Below, piece by piece: positions 15,331 to 24,490 of a stretch of 28,671 nt of DNA. Location of the stretch: positions 1 to 28,671 of the forward strand of contig CAYGZC010000157.1 in assembly GCA_964354225.1 (NCBI GenBank), read 5' to 3'. Source of the stretch: CAYGZC01 sp964354225 (GTDB lineage: Bacteria; Bacteroidota; Ignavibacteria; UBA10030; SZUA-254). The stretch's first letter is position 1; each line of letters opens with the position of its first letter. A program made the translations under genes and the position numbers. The notes beneath the pieces are model-generated. The model saw only the letters and a list, made by a program, of their open reading frames with translations. It was not told where the DNA came from and ran no database searches.

Positions 15331-16179
15331 CTATCTAACCCTATCAGACGTATCTTTATCTTCTTTCATCATCTCTTGCATTTGCTTCATCATCTTTTCA
15401 TAATCCTCATTTTTGCCGGGATTATTTTCGTCTATCTTTTTTTCATTTTTGTTTTGTTCCTGCATCTCTTTCATCATTTTTTCCATGTCGAAATCAATCG
15501 ATTGCTTCTTGTAATCTTTCGGTACCTCGAATGTTGAAGCTGGGATTGTCTTTTTCTCAATTCTTGTCACTTCTTGCGTTTGCTCAACTTTCCCATCTTT
15601 CATCGAGCTGATCTTCAAAGGGAAGAGCTTCATATCCACTAACTCATCTTCCCAGCCCTTCTTACCAGTTGTAGCTTCCTGTCCTCCAACTTCACCGAAT
15701 GATTTCAACATTTCGTGATAAACATTTCCCAACTTTGAAGTCCCCCAGATGTGCGTGACTTCATCATTATCATCGATAATCAATTCATCACAAGTGTAAC
15801 CGAGTATGGTTTTCTTTTTTCCAGTATTCTTAATTTTTTGTTTTGCTTTTTGTGGTTTCGTTTTTATCAAACCTTTTTGAGTATTTGATTTATTCTCATC
15901 CTTCAATGATATTTCTAAGTATGATTTCTCTGTTTCATCAACTACCCAGAGCGCTTGTTTATCACCCCGAAATATAAATTTACCATGCCCACCTTCGCTC
16001 GAATCAGATTTAATACTTGTTGCCATCAAATTATTTTTCACGAACATGGTGTATATTGCGTCGTGCGATTTACCGTTTTCAATCATAGATACTTTCATAT
16101 CAATCGCACCTTCAAACTGTGCGAAAGAAATTCCAGATAATAACGATAACATGCTTAATAGAAATATTACGTTCTTCAT
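15331..16179 (-). CDS. DUF4412 domain-containing secreted protein
   Basis: 282 residues. Signal peptide 1-20 (SGISFA/Q). The rest follows the DUF4412 pattern common in Bacteroidota/Acidobacteria: FEGAIDMKVSMIENGKSHDAIYTMFVKNNLMAT, RGDKQALWVVDETEKSYLEI, then a KKTILGYTCDELIIDD segment and IWGTSKLG, with a beta-strand-rich LolA/lipoprotein-carrier-like layout. Residues 228-282 are an unusual charged, Met-rich tail with two similar pieces (MEKMMKEMQEQ and YEKMMKQMQEMMKED), probably helical and possibly metal- or partner-binding. The function is unknown; likely periplasmic. It starts 53 bases after the CDGSH gene stop and may be cotranscribed with it. Confidence 0.85.
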   Translation of the reverse strand: MKNVIFLLSMLSLLSGISFAQFEGAIDMKVSMIENGKSHDAIYTMFVKNNLMATSIKSDSSEGGHGKFIFRGDKQALWVVDETEKSYLEISLKDENKSNTQKGLIKTKPQKAKQKIKNTGKKKTILGYTCDELIIDDNDEVTHIWGTSKLGNVYHEMLKSFGEVGGQEATTGKKGWEDELVDMKLFPLKISSMKDGKVEQTQEVTRIEKKTIPASTFEVPKDYKKQSIDFDMEKMMKEMQEQNKNEKKIDENNPGKNEDYEKMMKQMQEMMKEDKDTSDRVR

Positions 16180-16232
16180 ACATAACCTTTCGTCAAATGT
16201 TTGGAGATGCCAGATATTGTACGTTGATAATT

Positions 16233-16436
16233 TTATTTCGCGTTTACCTCGGATTGAAAACCTGCTGCCTTATGAGAGCCATCGCAAAATGGTTTGTTCT
16301 TGCTATGCCCACAACGGCAAAGCCAGATTGTTGGTTTACCAGTAAGATCGAACTTCTTTCCGCTCTGATCGTAAACCTCTAACTCACCATCTACCTGAAT
16401 GCTTCCGTGATTTTTTACAGTAATTTTTGTTGCCAT
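16233..16436 (-). CDS. CDGSH iron-sulfur domain protein
   Basis: 67 residues, a single CDGSH domain (mitoNEET family). The motif C40-R-C42 ... C51-D-G-S-H55 (CRCGHSKNKPFCDGSH) supplies the three Cys and one His that hold a [2Fe-2S] cluster. The small size and TGKPTIWLCRCG lead-in fit bacterial single-domain members, which are thought to act in redox or iron-sulfur homeostasis in the cytoplasm. AGAGGAAT lies about 6 bases before the ATG. The neighbour ThiI also takes part in sulfur chemistry, but a functional link is only a guess. Confidence 0.93.
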   Translation of the reverse strand: MATKITVKNHGSIQVDGELEVYDQSGKKFDLTGKPTIWLCRCGHSKNKPFCDGSHKAAGFQSEVNAK

Positions 16437-16489
16437 ATAATTCCTCTATTGAAATAAGTCGTGATTATATTCATTATCTATACTAAAAG

Positions 16490-16518
16490 ATAATACTAAA
16501 CTCTCGATGTAAAATCAA
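16490..16518 (-). promoter_or_regulatory. Putative promoter of the CDGSH gene, TTGATT-17-TATTAT
   Basis: On the minus strand TTGATT (16518-16513) and TATTAT (16495-16490) are separated by 17 bases, in the 117-base A+T-rich gap after thiI. The boxes are good but not perfect. It would start a transcript about 46 bases before the ATG at 16436. Confidence 0.4.
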
Positions 16519-16553
16519 CTAAATTCTCTGATAAATGTTTATTTTAACGGTTA

Positions 16554-17744
16554 TTATACAATCGGATTTTCAGTTAAATTTGGGAAAGAGAAACGCTCAA
16601 CGGATATTTTCTCTTTAGCTAATTCTACCAAATTGGGAACATCAAGCTTCGATTCAGCTTGCTGAATTTCAGATACATTCGACCACGTCTCGGGCTTTCG
16701 AGGAGCCAGATAGGAACAACAATCATCATAAGGTTCTTTCGAGATGTCATGCGTTCCGATCCGGCGGGCAAATGCTATTGTTTCTTCCTTATCTTCCCCA
16801 GATAGAGGACGCAGAATCGGGATTGACGCGGCATTATCAATATTTCTTATGTTGCGTAATGTTTGCGACGCAACCTGACCAACAGCTTCACCGGTTACTA
16901 ATGCTTCCGCTTTTTCCTGATGCGCAATCTCCTCCGCGATTCGAATCATAAATCTGCGATATAAGATAACCCTTAGAGGTTGCGGTGTTTGTAGGATAAT
17001 TTCATTCTGAATATCTGCAAACGGTACAAGATACAACTTCGATTTGAATTGATATTTTGTGAGCACTTCAACAATTTGACGAACCTGATCAACCGAATGC
17101 TGACTTGTATACGGCATACTATGGAAATGGACAAAGATAACCGTTGCACCTCGCTTCATAATCTTCCATGAAGCAACCGGCGAATCAAATCCGGCAGAGA
17201 GTAACGAGATAACTTTTCCGCTCACACCTGATGGTAATCCGCCTGCCCCTTTGAGCTTTGATCGATAAACATAAGCAGTACTGTCTGCTATCTCGATGAA
17301 AATTGTTTCGTCCGGTTTGGAGAGGTTCGCCCTGACATTGAAATGCTGGCAAAGATATTCACCCACCTGTGCATTAACCGCCATCGAGCCAGTGAGAAAA
17401 TTTTTATCCGACCTCTTTGTCTGAACTCTGATTGTCTTGAAACTTAGTCCATTAAGAAGTTGTTTTGCCGCATCACAAAAAGCATCGATGTTTTGATTAA
17501 CTTCTACACCAACACAAATATTTGCCAATCCAAAAACATAAGAGAGTCGTTCAACTGCGAAATGGATTTTATCATTTGAATCGGGATGAATAACAAATCG
17601 TCCATAACCGCCAGTAACAACTGACGATGGAAGTAAATCCTGAATTGCAGTACGGACATTCTTCATGAGCTGTTGCTCAAAGTATCGCCGATTATCTCCC
17701 TTAAGCGTGATCTCATGGTGATGTACAATGATTACATTATGCAT
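16554..17744 (-). CDS. thiI: tRNA uracil 4-sulfurtransferase ThiI
   Basis: 396 residues. N-terminal ferredoxin-like part (VHHHEITLKGDNRRYFE), THUMP domain about 60-165 (VERLSYVFGLAN, TIRVQTKRSDKNF, FIEIADSTAYVY), then the GGLPSG linker and the PP-loop SAGFDSP at 183-189 that adenylates U8 of tRNA for 4-thiouridine formation. A conserved Cys occurs in DDCCSYLAPRKP. There is no C-terminal rhodanese domain, so sulfur transfer must use another donor, as in many bacteria and archaea with the short form; a role in thiamine thiazole synthesis is therefore less likely. The ATG has no strong ribosome site but matches the usual N-terminus of the family. Confidence 0.95.
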   Translation of the reverse strand: MHNVIIVHHHEITLKGDNRRYFEQQLMKNVRTAIQDLLPSSVVTGGYGRFVIHPDSNDKIHFAVERLSYVFGLANICVGVEVNQNIDAFCDAAKQLLNGLSFKTIRVQTKRSDKNFLTGSMAVNAQVGEYLCQHFNVRANLSKPDETIFIEIADSTAYVYRSKLKGAGGLPSGVSGKVISLLSAGFDSPVASWKIMKRGATVIFVHFHSMPYTSQHSVDQVRQIVEVLTKYQFKSKLYLVPFADIQNEIILQTPQPLRVILYRRFMIRIAEEIAHQEKAEALVTGEAVGQVASQTLRNIRNIDNAASIPILRPLSGEDKEETIAFARRIGTHDISKEPYDDCCSYLAPRKPETWSNVSEIQQAESKLDVPNLVELAKEKISVERFSFPNLTENPIV

Positions 17745-17810
17745 GTTTAAAGATATGAGTTCTCAAAGGGAAAAACAAAAAGAGATGGCTTAGGTACTTA
17801 AAAGACAGAT

Positions 17811-19232
17811 TCAATATAATTGGAAGTCAAGCGGCTGAGCACCGGAGATATCCAGATTGTAGAATAAAAACGACTCGAGATATTCTTTCATGTCCATTAA
17901 ATAATAAACATGATAACCTTTATGCTGCATCTCTTGACACTTGGTACTTGTTAAACTAAAAACAAAATATCGATCTGGTTTTTCTATCGATACGGAAGCA
18001 TCATCATCGTTAAATTTATCTGTTAGCTCGCTTGAATGCTTAAGATGCGCATTCTCGAACCAATACCTTGGTCCACATGCGGTCATAACAACACAAGAAT
18101 CGGGTAAAGGATAATTGGGCAATATTTCTCTCGCTTGTAACGATTTTCTCCGTACTCCATAATCATTAACAACAAATCCTGAAGTGATGTTAGGTGAAAA
18201 ACGCTGTTTGCCAAAACCATGTTCAATGAGATCGACGTTAATAAAGGAGTACGAAAGCAAACAAATGCAGGTAACTATTAGATATTTTCTTTTAAAAATA
18301 ATCCCAAGTGCCATTAAAACGAATGGAATTATAGGAATCAGATACTCACGCTCATCTGCCATAAAAAAGAATGCACAAAGCATAATAATAATTGCTGCTG
18401 TGCAAACTTGTAATAGTTTGTCATTCAATTTGAATAACTCTATTACACGCCAACGTGAAAGAAATAAAAAAATAATAATACTGATTGCACTAAAAAGTCC
18501 GATTGCGAATACACTTCGATATAAAAAATAACCTATCATCCGGATAAATGAATAATGACGAATGTCGGCAAGGTATACAAGCATATCGTTCTTTAATTCT
18601 GGACGTAAGAGCATAGGTAAAAAACAAATAGTACTCACAACAAGAGTAATAGCACACATGAGAAAAACTTTATCTTGCTTTCCTTCGCGATAGAGTAATA
18701 AACAGTATGGTACCAAGAAAATGATATGCGTTAACCGTGTTCCAACTGCGATACCAAGCATAACGGCAGATAAAATAATTTTATTCTCTAACAAGAAAAA
18801 TAAACTTACTAAGATAAAAGTCAGACCCCAAACATAATCAACTGTTACGGCAGAATTTTTCCACAAGATTGGCATAAATGCAAATGTCCACACGAGAATG
18901 CTTTGTCCCGGTATCTCGAACCTCTCAAGTATTTTTTTAAAAAATACAATCGCTACAATAAAAACAATCATCGTTGCAGAATTTGAGAGTAATGAACTGC
19001 CTAATCCGACCAGCGGTGCATTGAGTATCTCATAAACTGGGAATCCGGGAAATCGAGATGGCTGATATACCCCTTCATTCCATAACGTTGAAGCACTCAA
19101 AGCAACACGCCATCCATCCCCATCGGAACCATAGCTGCTAAACAGAAGAGGCAACCTTGAGATAACAACAAGAATTAATAGAATAAAGAAACTTAGAGAT
19201 TGTTTATTCGGCAAGTCAGCCAATCCTGACAT
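17811..19232 (-). CDS. Multi-spanning membrane protein, GT-C glycosyltransferase-like
   Basis: 473 residues with about ten hydrophobic helices between 12 and 340, followed by a soluble C-terminal domain (345-473). The first long loop carries acidic residues (YGSDGDGWR, D37 and D39), the position of the catalytic Asp in GT-C enzymes such as ArnT/PMT, and the loop continues with SRFPGFPVYEIL. A TRLTHIIFLVPY helix is similar to dolichyl-phosphate mannosyltransferase-like proteins. It probably transfers a sugar from a polyprenyl carrier on the periplasmic face; the acceptor is unknown. It begins two bases after the stop of the Sll1717-type ATPase gene (TAATAATG), so the pair is coupled. Confidence 0.7.
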   Translation of the reverse strand: MSGLADLPNKQSLSFFILLILVVISRLPLLFSSYGSDGDGWRVALSASTLWNEGVYQPSRFPGFPVYEILNAPLVGLGSSLLSNSATMIVFIVAIVFFKKILERFEIPGQSILVWTFAFMPILWKNSAVTVDYVWGLTFILVSLFFLLENKIILSAVMLGIAVGTRLTHIIFLVPYCLLLYREGKQDKVFLMCAITLVVSTICFLPMLLRPELKNDMLVYLADIRHYSFIRMIGYFLYRSVFAIGLFSAISIIIFLFLSRWRVIELFKLNDKLLQVCTAAIIIMLCAFFFMADEREYLIPIIPFVLMALGIIFKRKYLIVTCICLLSYSFINVDLIEHGFGKQRFSPNITSGFVVNDYGVRRKSLQAREILPNYPLPDSCVVMTACGPRYWFENAHLKHSSELTDKFNDDDASVSIEKPDRYFVFSLTSTKCQEMQHKGYHVYYLMDMKEYLESFLFYNLDISGAQPLDFQLY

Positions 19233-19234
19233 TA

Positions 19235-20833
19235 TTAAGATTCATCCGAACGGGATTCGGTCGGAATGGGATTCGATGAGTGCGACGATGATTTCATTCC
19301 ATCGGTTGATGGTGTAATCCCTAGCCCAATTTGGTACAATAACGGAATGCTGAACTCCATACTCGAATCGACCGTTCTACCATGCGGCATCAACAATCCC
19401 GTATCATACACCGCTCTGATTCCCTCATCTTCATTTGGCATAAGCTTTTCAAAAAGTTTGTTAAGTTCTTCTCGAGTGAATCTGATTTTTAAACTCCCTC
19501 GAAAAACATCGAAGTGCTTGACAAGATGTGGAAACTCGGAATAAAGATAAGTATCGCAGCGATATATGGAAAGGGCAGCAGCGGCTTCTTTAAGCGCATT
19601 TGCACTAATCAAACGTTGAGATTTATGCTCACCCTCCCTACGATTTATTTCAATTTGTTTTTCAACCGCAAGATTGCCAAGCAGAATTTGCTCACGCGGG
19701 TAAACGTTTCCTCTTCCATCGGTGAGGTTTTTCAACATCCATGTATGAATGAATGGAAAGTCTGGCTCTGAGTCCTCATTAACCTCCATGGTCGATTCAA
19801 AGATGATATAAAAATACTTCAACACATCTTCGTCTGTACCATTGATAACATCGGCGACACTAACCGATTCGCCTGTTTGTTCTTCACAATATTCCTGAAC
19901 GAGAGGATCGGCAATGGCACGCGAGATTAGAAGTTTGAGTAGAAGCGAATCACTCCATCGCATCTCGTTTGTGTAGCTTACAAGATGAGATTTATTGACG
20001 ATCCGTAATTGCCGATAGATATCTGACCGTAAAAATATTTTAAAATGAATATTCTTATAGCGATTGCTATGCTCGATTAAAAGTTGAACCAATCCCGTGA
20101 TAGATGATTTCAGTTTCTCAAAGTCAGCAATAAATAATAAATCAAGTTTATCGAGCATCATCCAGGCAAGGCAATTCGTTTCTCGAAGGATAGTATCAAT
20201 ATTATCAAGGACAGCGGTTATGCTCATTCCGGTTTTATATTTAAAATCACCGGCGAAAAGTTTTGATATTGTATCGGATGATAGAGATGAATCTTGAACA
20301 GAAGATCTAAAGAGCTGACCAATCTTTTGTTTCAGTTTTGTAATTGTGCTGCGCTCATGAGACAGCTCGAGATCATCAACAACTTGCTGGATAACTTTAT
20401 ATGCTTTTTTTAATTCGACATTCTTACTTTTGGCAACGAGTTCTTGAATCTTTGGCTCTTCAGCAATTGCATTAACCGCTTTAAGTCCGATTATTAATAA
20501 CCAAAAGTATCTAAAATCATCGATAGAATCTGATTTGATATCGCGGAATTCGGCTCCATAAACATATTCTTCATTTTGAAGTCCATAGACAGGAATACAA
20601 AATACATCATCATGAATTTTTGGGATGAGTGATCTGACTTTTTCCTTATTGGTACATAATAAACGAAACACCGCACTCTTACCCGACCCCTTGCTGCCTA
20701 ACACCAACGAATGCTGCGGCTGGAGGATATGACGCAGCATATCTGTGCCAATGAAGCAACTCTCGAATCGAGAATCCGATTCAGCATCCACACGTCCGAA
20801 ATTTAAGTTAGCTAATACTTCTCTTGGTTCCAT
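19235..20833 (-). CDS. P-loop ATPase, Sll1717 family
   Basis: 532 residues. The start fits the family: LNFGRVDAESD, FIGTDMLRHIL, then the P-loop GSKGSGKS (46-53). A hydrophobic strand followed by D (LAWMMLDKLDLLF, 222-234) is the probable Walker B. The middle holds helices and FLRSDIYRQLRIVNKSHLVSYT (STAND-like sensor region), and a C-terminal winged-helix-like part around 420-500. The family is poorly characterised and is often found near defence or signalling genes; the role here is unknown. The last 30 residues are Ser-rich (SSSHSSNPIPTESRSDES). It is translationally linked to the downstream GT-C-like gene. The 115-base gap upstream is A+T-rich. Confidence 0.85.
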   Translation of the reverse strand: MEPREVLANLNFGRVDAESDSRFESCFIGTDMLRHILQPQHSLVLGSKGSGKSAVFRLLCTNKEKVRSLIPKIHDDVFCIPVYGLQNEEYVYGAEFRDIKSDSIDDFRYFWLLIIGLKAVNAIAEEPKIQELVAKSKNVELKKAYKVIQQVVDDLELSHERSTITKLKQKIGQLFRSSVQDSSLSSDTISKLFAGDFKYKTGMSITAVLDNIDTILRETNCLAWMMLDKLDLLFIADFEKLKSSITGLVQLLIEHSNRYKNIHFKIFLRSDIYRQLRIVNKSHLVSYTNEMRWSDSLLLKLLISRAIADPLVQEYCEEQTGESVSVADVINGTDEDVLKYFYIIFESTMEVNEDSEPDFPFIHTWMLKNLTDGRGNVYPREQILLGNLAVEKQIEINRREGEHKSQRLISANALKEAAAALSIYRCDTYLYSEFPHLVKHFDVFRGSLKIRFTREELNKLFEKLMPNEDEGIRAVYDTGLLMPHGRTVDSSMEFSIPLLYQIGLGITPSTDGMKSSSHSSNPIPTESRSDES

Positions 20834-20948
20834 TATCCGATAATATTTATCTGCACTATTAAATATAATCTTTTACGCATGATTTTCATATTGCACCAAA
20901 ACATTGCATCGTATCATAAATATGCTGTATATCACCCCAAATTTTAAT

Positions 20949-22454
20949 TTATTTAATTCCACCCGATTCGGGTGTAATTACCACATCAATTCGCCTGTTA
21001 TTAGCTCTGCCTTCAGGTGAATCGTTGCTTGCAATCGGTTTGCTCTCACCGAAACCTTCAGAGTTAATCGGGAACTCCACAAGCATATTCGCCATCAAAT
21101 ACTCGGCAACTGCATTCGCTCTACGTTCCGATAGATTCTGATTCACATCATCGCTACCCTGAGAATCAGTATGACCTTCTACCATTACCCTGGAATGTGG
21201 AAGAAGTTTGATTGCCTCTTGAACTTTTGTCAGCAATGGATAATATTGCGATTCAATTGTATATTTACCAACCGGAAACGTCAAACCGTACAAACGAATT
21301 ATAATCTTATCGCCTTCTCGCAGAACATTGCCTTCTTCTTCTGTGAACATCGAAGCCACTTTCCTAATTGTCTCCTGCTGTGCATGTTGGCGATCGAGTT
21401 TTTTCTGTAATTCAATTCCTTCATACTGTAATTTCTTTTCTGCCTCACTTAGTGTTCCTAATCTTTTTATCATCAACTCGATTTGCTGTTTTAGATTTTC
21501 GATTTCTGCATCCTTATCCTTGATGATCTGGCTTGCTCGTCTTAGTGAATCTGCATCCATGGCAATTTTTAAATCCCGATCCTTTACAGCTGTGATCATA
21601 TCGTTTATCACCGGGTCAAAACCACTGTCAAAACGTGCCAATATTCCTAAAGTGCTGGCAACACGCTTAAAGTCGAATTCCTTGGCAAGAATAATCTCTT
21701 CTAAACTTTTTTTATCTTGTTTCATACTACTAATCGTTCTATGAAGATAGTTAGCATGAGCAGCTTCGTACTTTGCTTCTTCTGCAAGCTGTCTCGCTTC
21801 GTCTGTATCATATCGATTTTGTTTGAGTATATTTTCAACCTGCAGTGAAAGTTTCCGTGCCGTTTCAATGGTTCTTGGCGCATTATCTTCCACATCCATC
21901 TCTTCCGCTTTCTTTAACAACTCTCGCGCGGGTGAGAGATAGTTTGCTTTAATTGCTTCAAGCTCTGCCGCTCGAAAAGTTGTTTCCGCCTCTCCTGCCT
22001 TTTCTTTCGCACTCTTCATATCATGATCTTCTAACTCAACGGCTGACGACTTTAATTGCTCTTCTGCTTTATCCCATAACTTACGTGAGAACTTCCAAGC
22101 CCCTGCTCTCTCGGCATCAGCACGTGCCGACATTGCCGCACTGAAAGTGACTTCGCCGAGTTTGCAAATATCTAATGCTTTAGCAAAGTAAGCTGTTGAG
22201 TTCTTTATTTTCTCTCTGATGTCTTCAAGACTTTTTCCACGTTTGAACAAATCCGTCGCTTCATCATAATATTTCAATGCCTTCTCAAAGCTGCTCGGGG
22301 CATATATGTTCGCCTTTTGATCACGTGCTTGGTTCATGATCACATCGACTTCATTAAAAAGTTCATTGCGAAGATTTTCCTGTGCTCTAACAGAAAGTGT
22401 GATAAAAATAGTAAATAGAATGACAATATTAATAGCATGTTGCAAGATTTTCAT
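20949..22454 (-). CDS. OmpA-family protein with long helical repeat region
   Basis: 501 residues. Signal peptide 1-24 (SVRA/Q). Residues 30-260 are alpha-helical repeats rich in Ala/Glu/Lys (YAPSSFEKALKYYDEATDLFKRG, WDKAEEQLKSSAVELED, AEEAKYEAAHANYL), related to DUF4398/TPR-like helical proteins. 310-375 is a coiled coil. 385-495 is an OmpA C-terminal peptidoglycan-binding domain: PVGKYTIES, VMVEGHTDSQGSDDVNQNLSERRA and GRANNRRIDVVI, with the conserved D and R residues for diaminopimelate binding. It likely links the outer membrane to the wall from the periplasm. A perfect consensus promoter and AAGGAA site precede it, so it is transcribed on its own as well as perhaps from the glc operon. 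Confidence 0.93.
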   Translation of the reverse strand: MKILQHAINIVILFTIFITLSVRAQENLRNELFNEVDVIMNQARDQKANIYAPSSFEKALKYYDEATDLFKRGKSLEDIREKIKNSTAYFAKALDICKLGEVTFSAAMSARADAERAGAWKFSRKLWDKAEEQLKSSAVELEDHDMKSAKEKAGEAETTFRAAELEAIKANYLSPARELLKKAEEMDVEDNAPRTIETARKLSLQVENILKQNRYDTDEARQLAEEAKYEAAHANYLHRTISSMKQDKKSLEEIILAKEFDFKRVASTLGILARFDSGFDPVINDMITAVKDRDLKIAMDADSLRRASQIIKDKDAEIENLKQQIELMIKRLGTLSEAEKKLQYEGIELQKKLDRQHAQQETIRKVASMFTEEEGNVLREGDKIIIRLYGLTFPVGKYTIESQYYPLLTKVQEAIKLLPHSRVMVEGHTDSQGSDDVNQNLSERRANAVAEYLMANMLVEFPINSEGFGESKPIASNDSPEGRANNRRIDVVITPESGGIK

Positions 22455-22481
22455 AAGTTATTCCTTTCTTCAAACATTGGA

Positions 22482-22510
22482 TTATAACGTAAATTGGAAT
22501 GATTGTCAAG
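22482..22510 (-). promoter_or_regulatory. Perfect sigma70-type promoter TTGACA-17-TATAAT
   Basis: On the minus strand TTGACA (22510-22505), a 17-base spacer and TATAAT (22487-22482), about 28 bases before the ATG at 22454. It starts just 11 bases beyond the glcF stop. All 12 consensus bases and the ideal spacing match the E. coli standard, which implies strong constitutive expression of the OmpA-family gene. Confidence 0.8.
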
Positions 22511-22521
22511 ACATATCATGA

Positions 22522-23802
22522 TCAATACGCTCTGGCAAGGAGACTGATTGGATGTAATACTTCCATCTGCAATCCAAACTTTCTTATCCCAAACTGAATT
22601 TGGAGATGGCATCCCGGATTTGCTGTTAAAACGATTTCTGCACCTGTTAATTCAATATTCTTCATTTTGCGCTCAAGGATTTTCATCGAATCGTCATAAC
22701 GGACGATATTATATATACCTGCACTACCACAACACCATGTTGATTCAGGAAGCTCAACAAACTCAATCCCCGGAATGGATTGAATCATCTGCCGCGGCTG
22801 CTTGCTTATTTTTTGCGTGTGCACAAGGTGACATGCTTCGTGGTATGTGACTTTTTTATCAAGATGGTCCGGCTTCTTCTTCAGTCCGACTTCTGCTAAA
22901 AACTCAGATATATCTTTAACTCTGTAAGAAAATATCTTAGCTCGCTCAGCGTACTTTAAGTCATCTGCAAGTATCCGATTGTACTCTTTCATGAATGCAC
23001 CGCAACCAGCCGAATCGATCACGAGAGCATCAAACTGATATTGTTCAAACACATCGATATTTTTTCGTGCAAGAGATTTTGCTGTCTTTATCTCACCATT
23101 ATGTGCATGGAGTGAACCACAGCAAACTTGATTCTTAGGAATAACCACTTCATAACCGTTTGCTGTTAATACCTTCACAGCATCGTGATGAATTTTTGAA
23201 AATGCCACATTCATTATACAGCCGGAAAGAAACCCAACTCTTCCACGTATCTCACCTTCCGGATAAATTATTTCGGCAACTTCTTCATCGAAATATTTAT
23301 TATCCACATACGGCAGTAATTGATGTTTCTCATAAAGTTTCTCGGAGAAGAGTCGTAAAATCTCCGATCGATCTATAGCATCTCTCAATCCACTGCATTG
23401 ATATATGCGCATAATCTTTGCCGCTTTTTTTGTACGTGAAGGAGATGATAGAACGGCTTGCAAGAAAATCTTTTTCAAGAAGCGCAGACCGAATGGTTCC
23501 CCACGCATTTCAGAAATCGAGCTTCGTGCCTCTTCAACCAGTTCACCAAAATGCACACCCGCCGGGCAGGCAGTCTCACATGCCTGGCAATCCAGACAGA
23601 AATACATTTCATTCACAAAGATTTCAGATAATTTCAACTCATTATTTTGATAAGAATGGATGAGCTGAATTCTACCGCGTGGAGAAGATTCTTCCTTGAA
23701 GTTAAGATTATACGTTGGACAAGTTGGCAAACAAAGTCCACAATGTAAACATTTATCGTAAATATCGTTCAGATGCTGCTTCAGTGTTTCTGTCATCGCC
23801 AT
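22522..23802 (-). CDS. glcF: Glycolate/lactate oxidase iron-sulfur subunit GlcF
   Basis: 426 residues from the chosen ATG. Two 4Fe-4S ferredoxin motifs: C18..C21..C24...C28 (CLHCGLCLPTCP) and C69..C72..C75...C79 (CLDCQACETACP). Two CCG (heterodisulfide-reductase-type) domains follow: FLSGCIMN...VCCGSLHAHNG and YHEACHLVHTQK...WCCGSAG. This is the electron-transfer partner of GlcD, passing electrons from the flavin to the quinone pool. The frame is open to 23868, but the ATG at 23802 has GAGG eight bases ahead and starts the conserved part; a second ATG at 23796 overlaps the rhomboid stop (ATGA). No glcE is present between glcD and glcF. Confidence 0.92.
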   Translation of the reverse strand: MAMTETLKQHLNDIYDKCLHCGLCLPTCPTYNLNFKEESSPRGRIQLIHSYQNNELKLSEIFVNEMYFCLDCQACETACPAGVHFGELVEEARSSISEMRGEPFGLRFLKKIFLQAVLSSPSRTKKAAKIMRIYQCSGLRDAIDRSEILRLFSEKLYEKHQLLPYVDNKYFDEEVAEIIYPEGEIRGRVGFLSGCIMNVAFSKIHHDAVKVLTANGYEVVIPKNQVCCGSLHAHNGEIKTAKSLARKNIDVFEQYQFDALVIDSAGCGAFMKEYNRILADDLKYAERAKIFSYRVKDISEFLAEVGLKKKPDHLDKKVTYHEACHLVHTQKISKQPRQMIQSIPGIEFVELPESTWCCGSAGIYNIVRYDDSMKILERKMKNIELTGAEIVLTANPGCHLQIQFGIRKFGLQMEVLHPISLLARAY

Positions 23803-24467
23803 CTTCGCTTCCTCAAGAATGGAATTAACACAATCCCTGCAACAAACCCTCCGATATGCGCCCACCATGCAACACCGCCAGCATCAGCACCAATCCCAAG
23901 GGCAAACAAACCGCTCAGTATCTGCATCAAGAACCAGATACCTAAAAAGAGAAACGCCGGCAGCTCGATTAATTGGAAAAAGAAAAATATCGGGATGAGT
24001 GTAAGAATCTTTGCACTAGGAAACATGAAAACGTACGCCCCCAATACACCGGCAATTGCACCACTGGCACCTACCATCGGCACTTCCGAATTAGGGAACA
24101 TATAGATTTGTGTTCCAGCAGCAGTTAGACCAGCGATGAAATAAAAAACTAGATATTTGAAATGACCAAATCTATCCTCAACATTGTCGCCAAAAATGTA
24201 AAGGAAAAGCATATTGCCAATGAGATGCATCCATCCACCATGCAAAAACATCGAACTGAATAGCGGCAAGATTGTCCCCACGTTAATCTGAATCCGCTGA
24301 ATGTCATCAACGAAATTATATGGTACAAGCCCCAAATGCAAAATCAACTTCGTCATCCCTCTTCCTAACGATACTTCCAATAAAAACGCCAAAACATTCA
24401 CTGCGATAAGAAGATAATTCACAAATGGAATAGTGCGCGAAGGATTGGAATCACGAAGGGGAATCAT
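23793..24467 (-). CDS. Rhomboid-family intramembrane serine protease
   Basis: 224 residues, six or seven membrane helices. Hallmarks are all visible: HGGWMHLIGN (76-85, H76, H81, N85), an R-rich L1-like stretch, GASGAIAG with the catalytic Ser at 135 and AHIGGFVAG with the His at 204, forming the Ser-His dyad. It cleaves membrane protein segments within the bilayer; substrates are unknown. The end is a basic cytoplasmic tail FLRKRRWR. It is located between an esterase gene (23 bases upstream) and glcF (overlapping), so it is cotranscribed with the glc genes. Confidence 0.95.
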   Translation of the reverse strand: MIPLRDSNPSRTIPFVNYLLIAVNVLAFLLEVSLGRGMTKLILHLGLVPYNFVDDIQRIQINVGTILPLFSSMFLHGGWMHLIGNMLFLYIFGDNVEDRFGHFKYLVFYFIAGLTAAGTQIYMFPNSEVPMVGASGAIAGVLGAYVFMFPSAKILTLIPIFFFFQLIELPAFLFLGIWFLMQILSGLFALGIGADAGGVAWWAHIGGFVAGIVLIPFLRKRRWR

Positions 24468-24490
24468 GAATTATTGTATGGTATACTTTG

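Noticed and set aside
21328..21744. 138-codon plus-strand open frame
   Set aside because: Antisense to the OmpA-family gene; the Ser/Phe/Leu-rich sequence mirrors the coiled-coil codons on the other strand.
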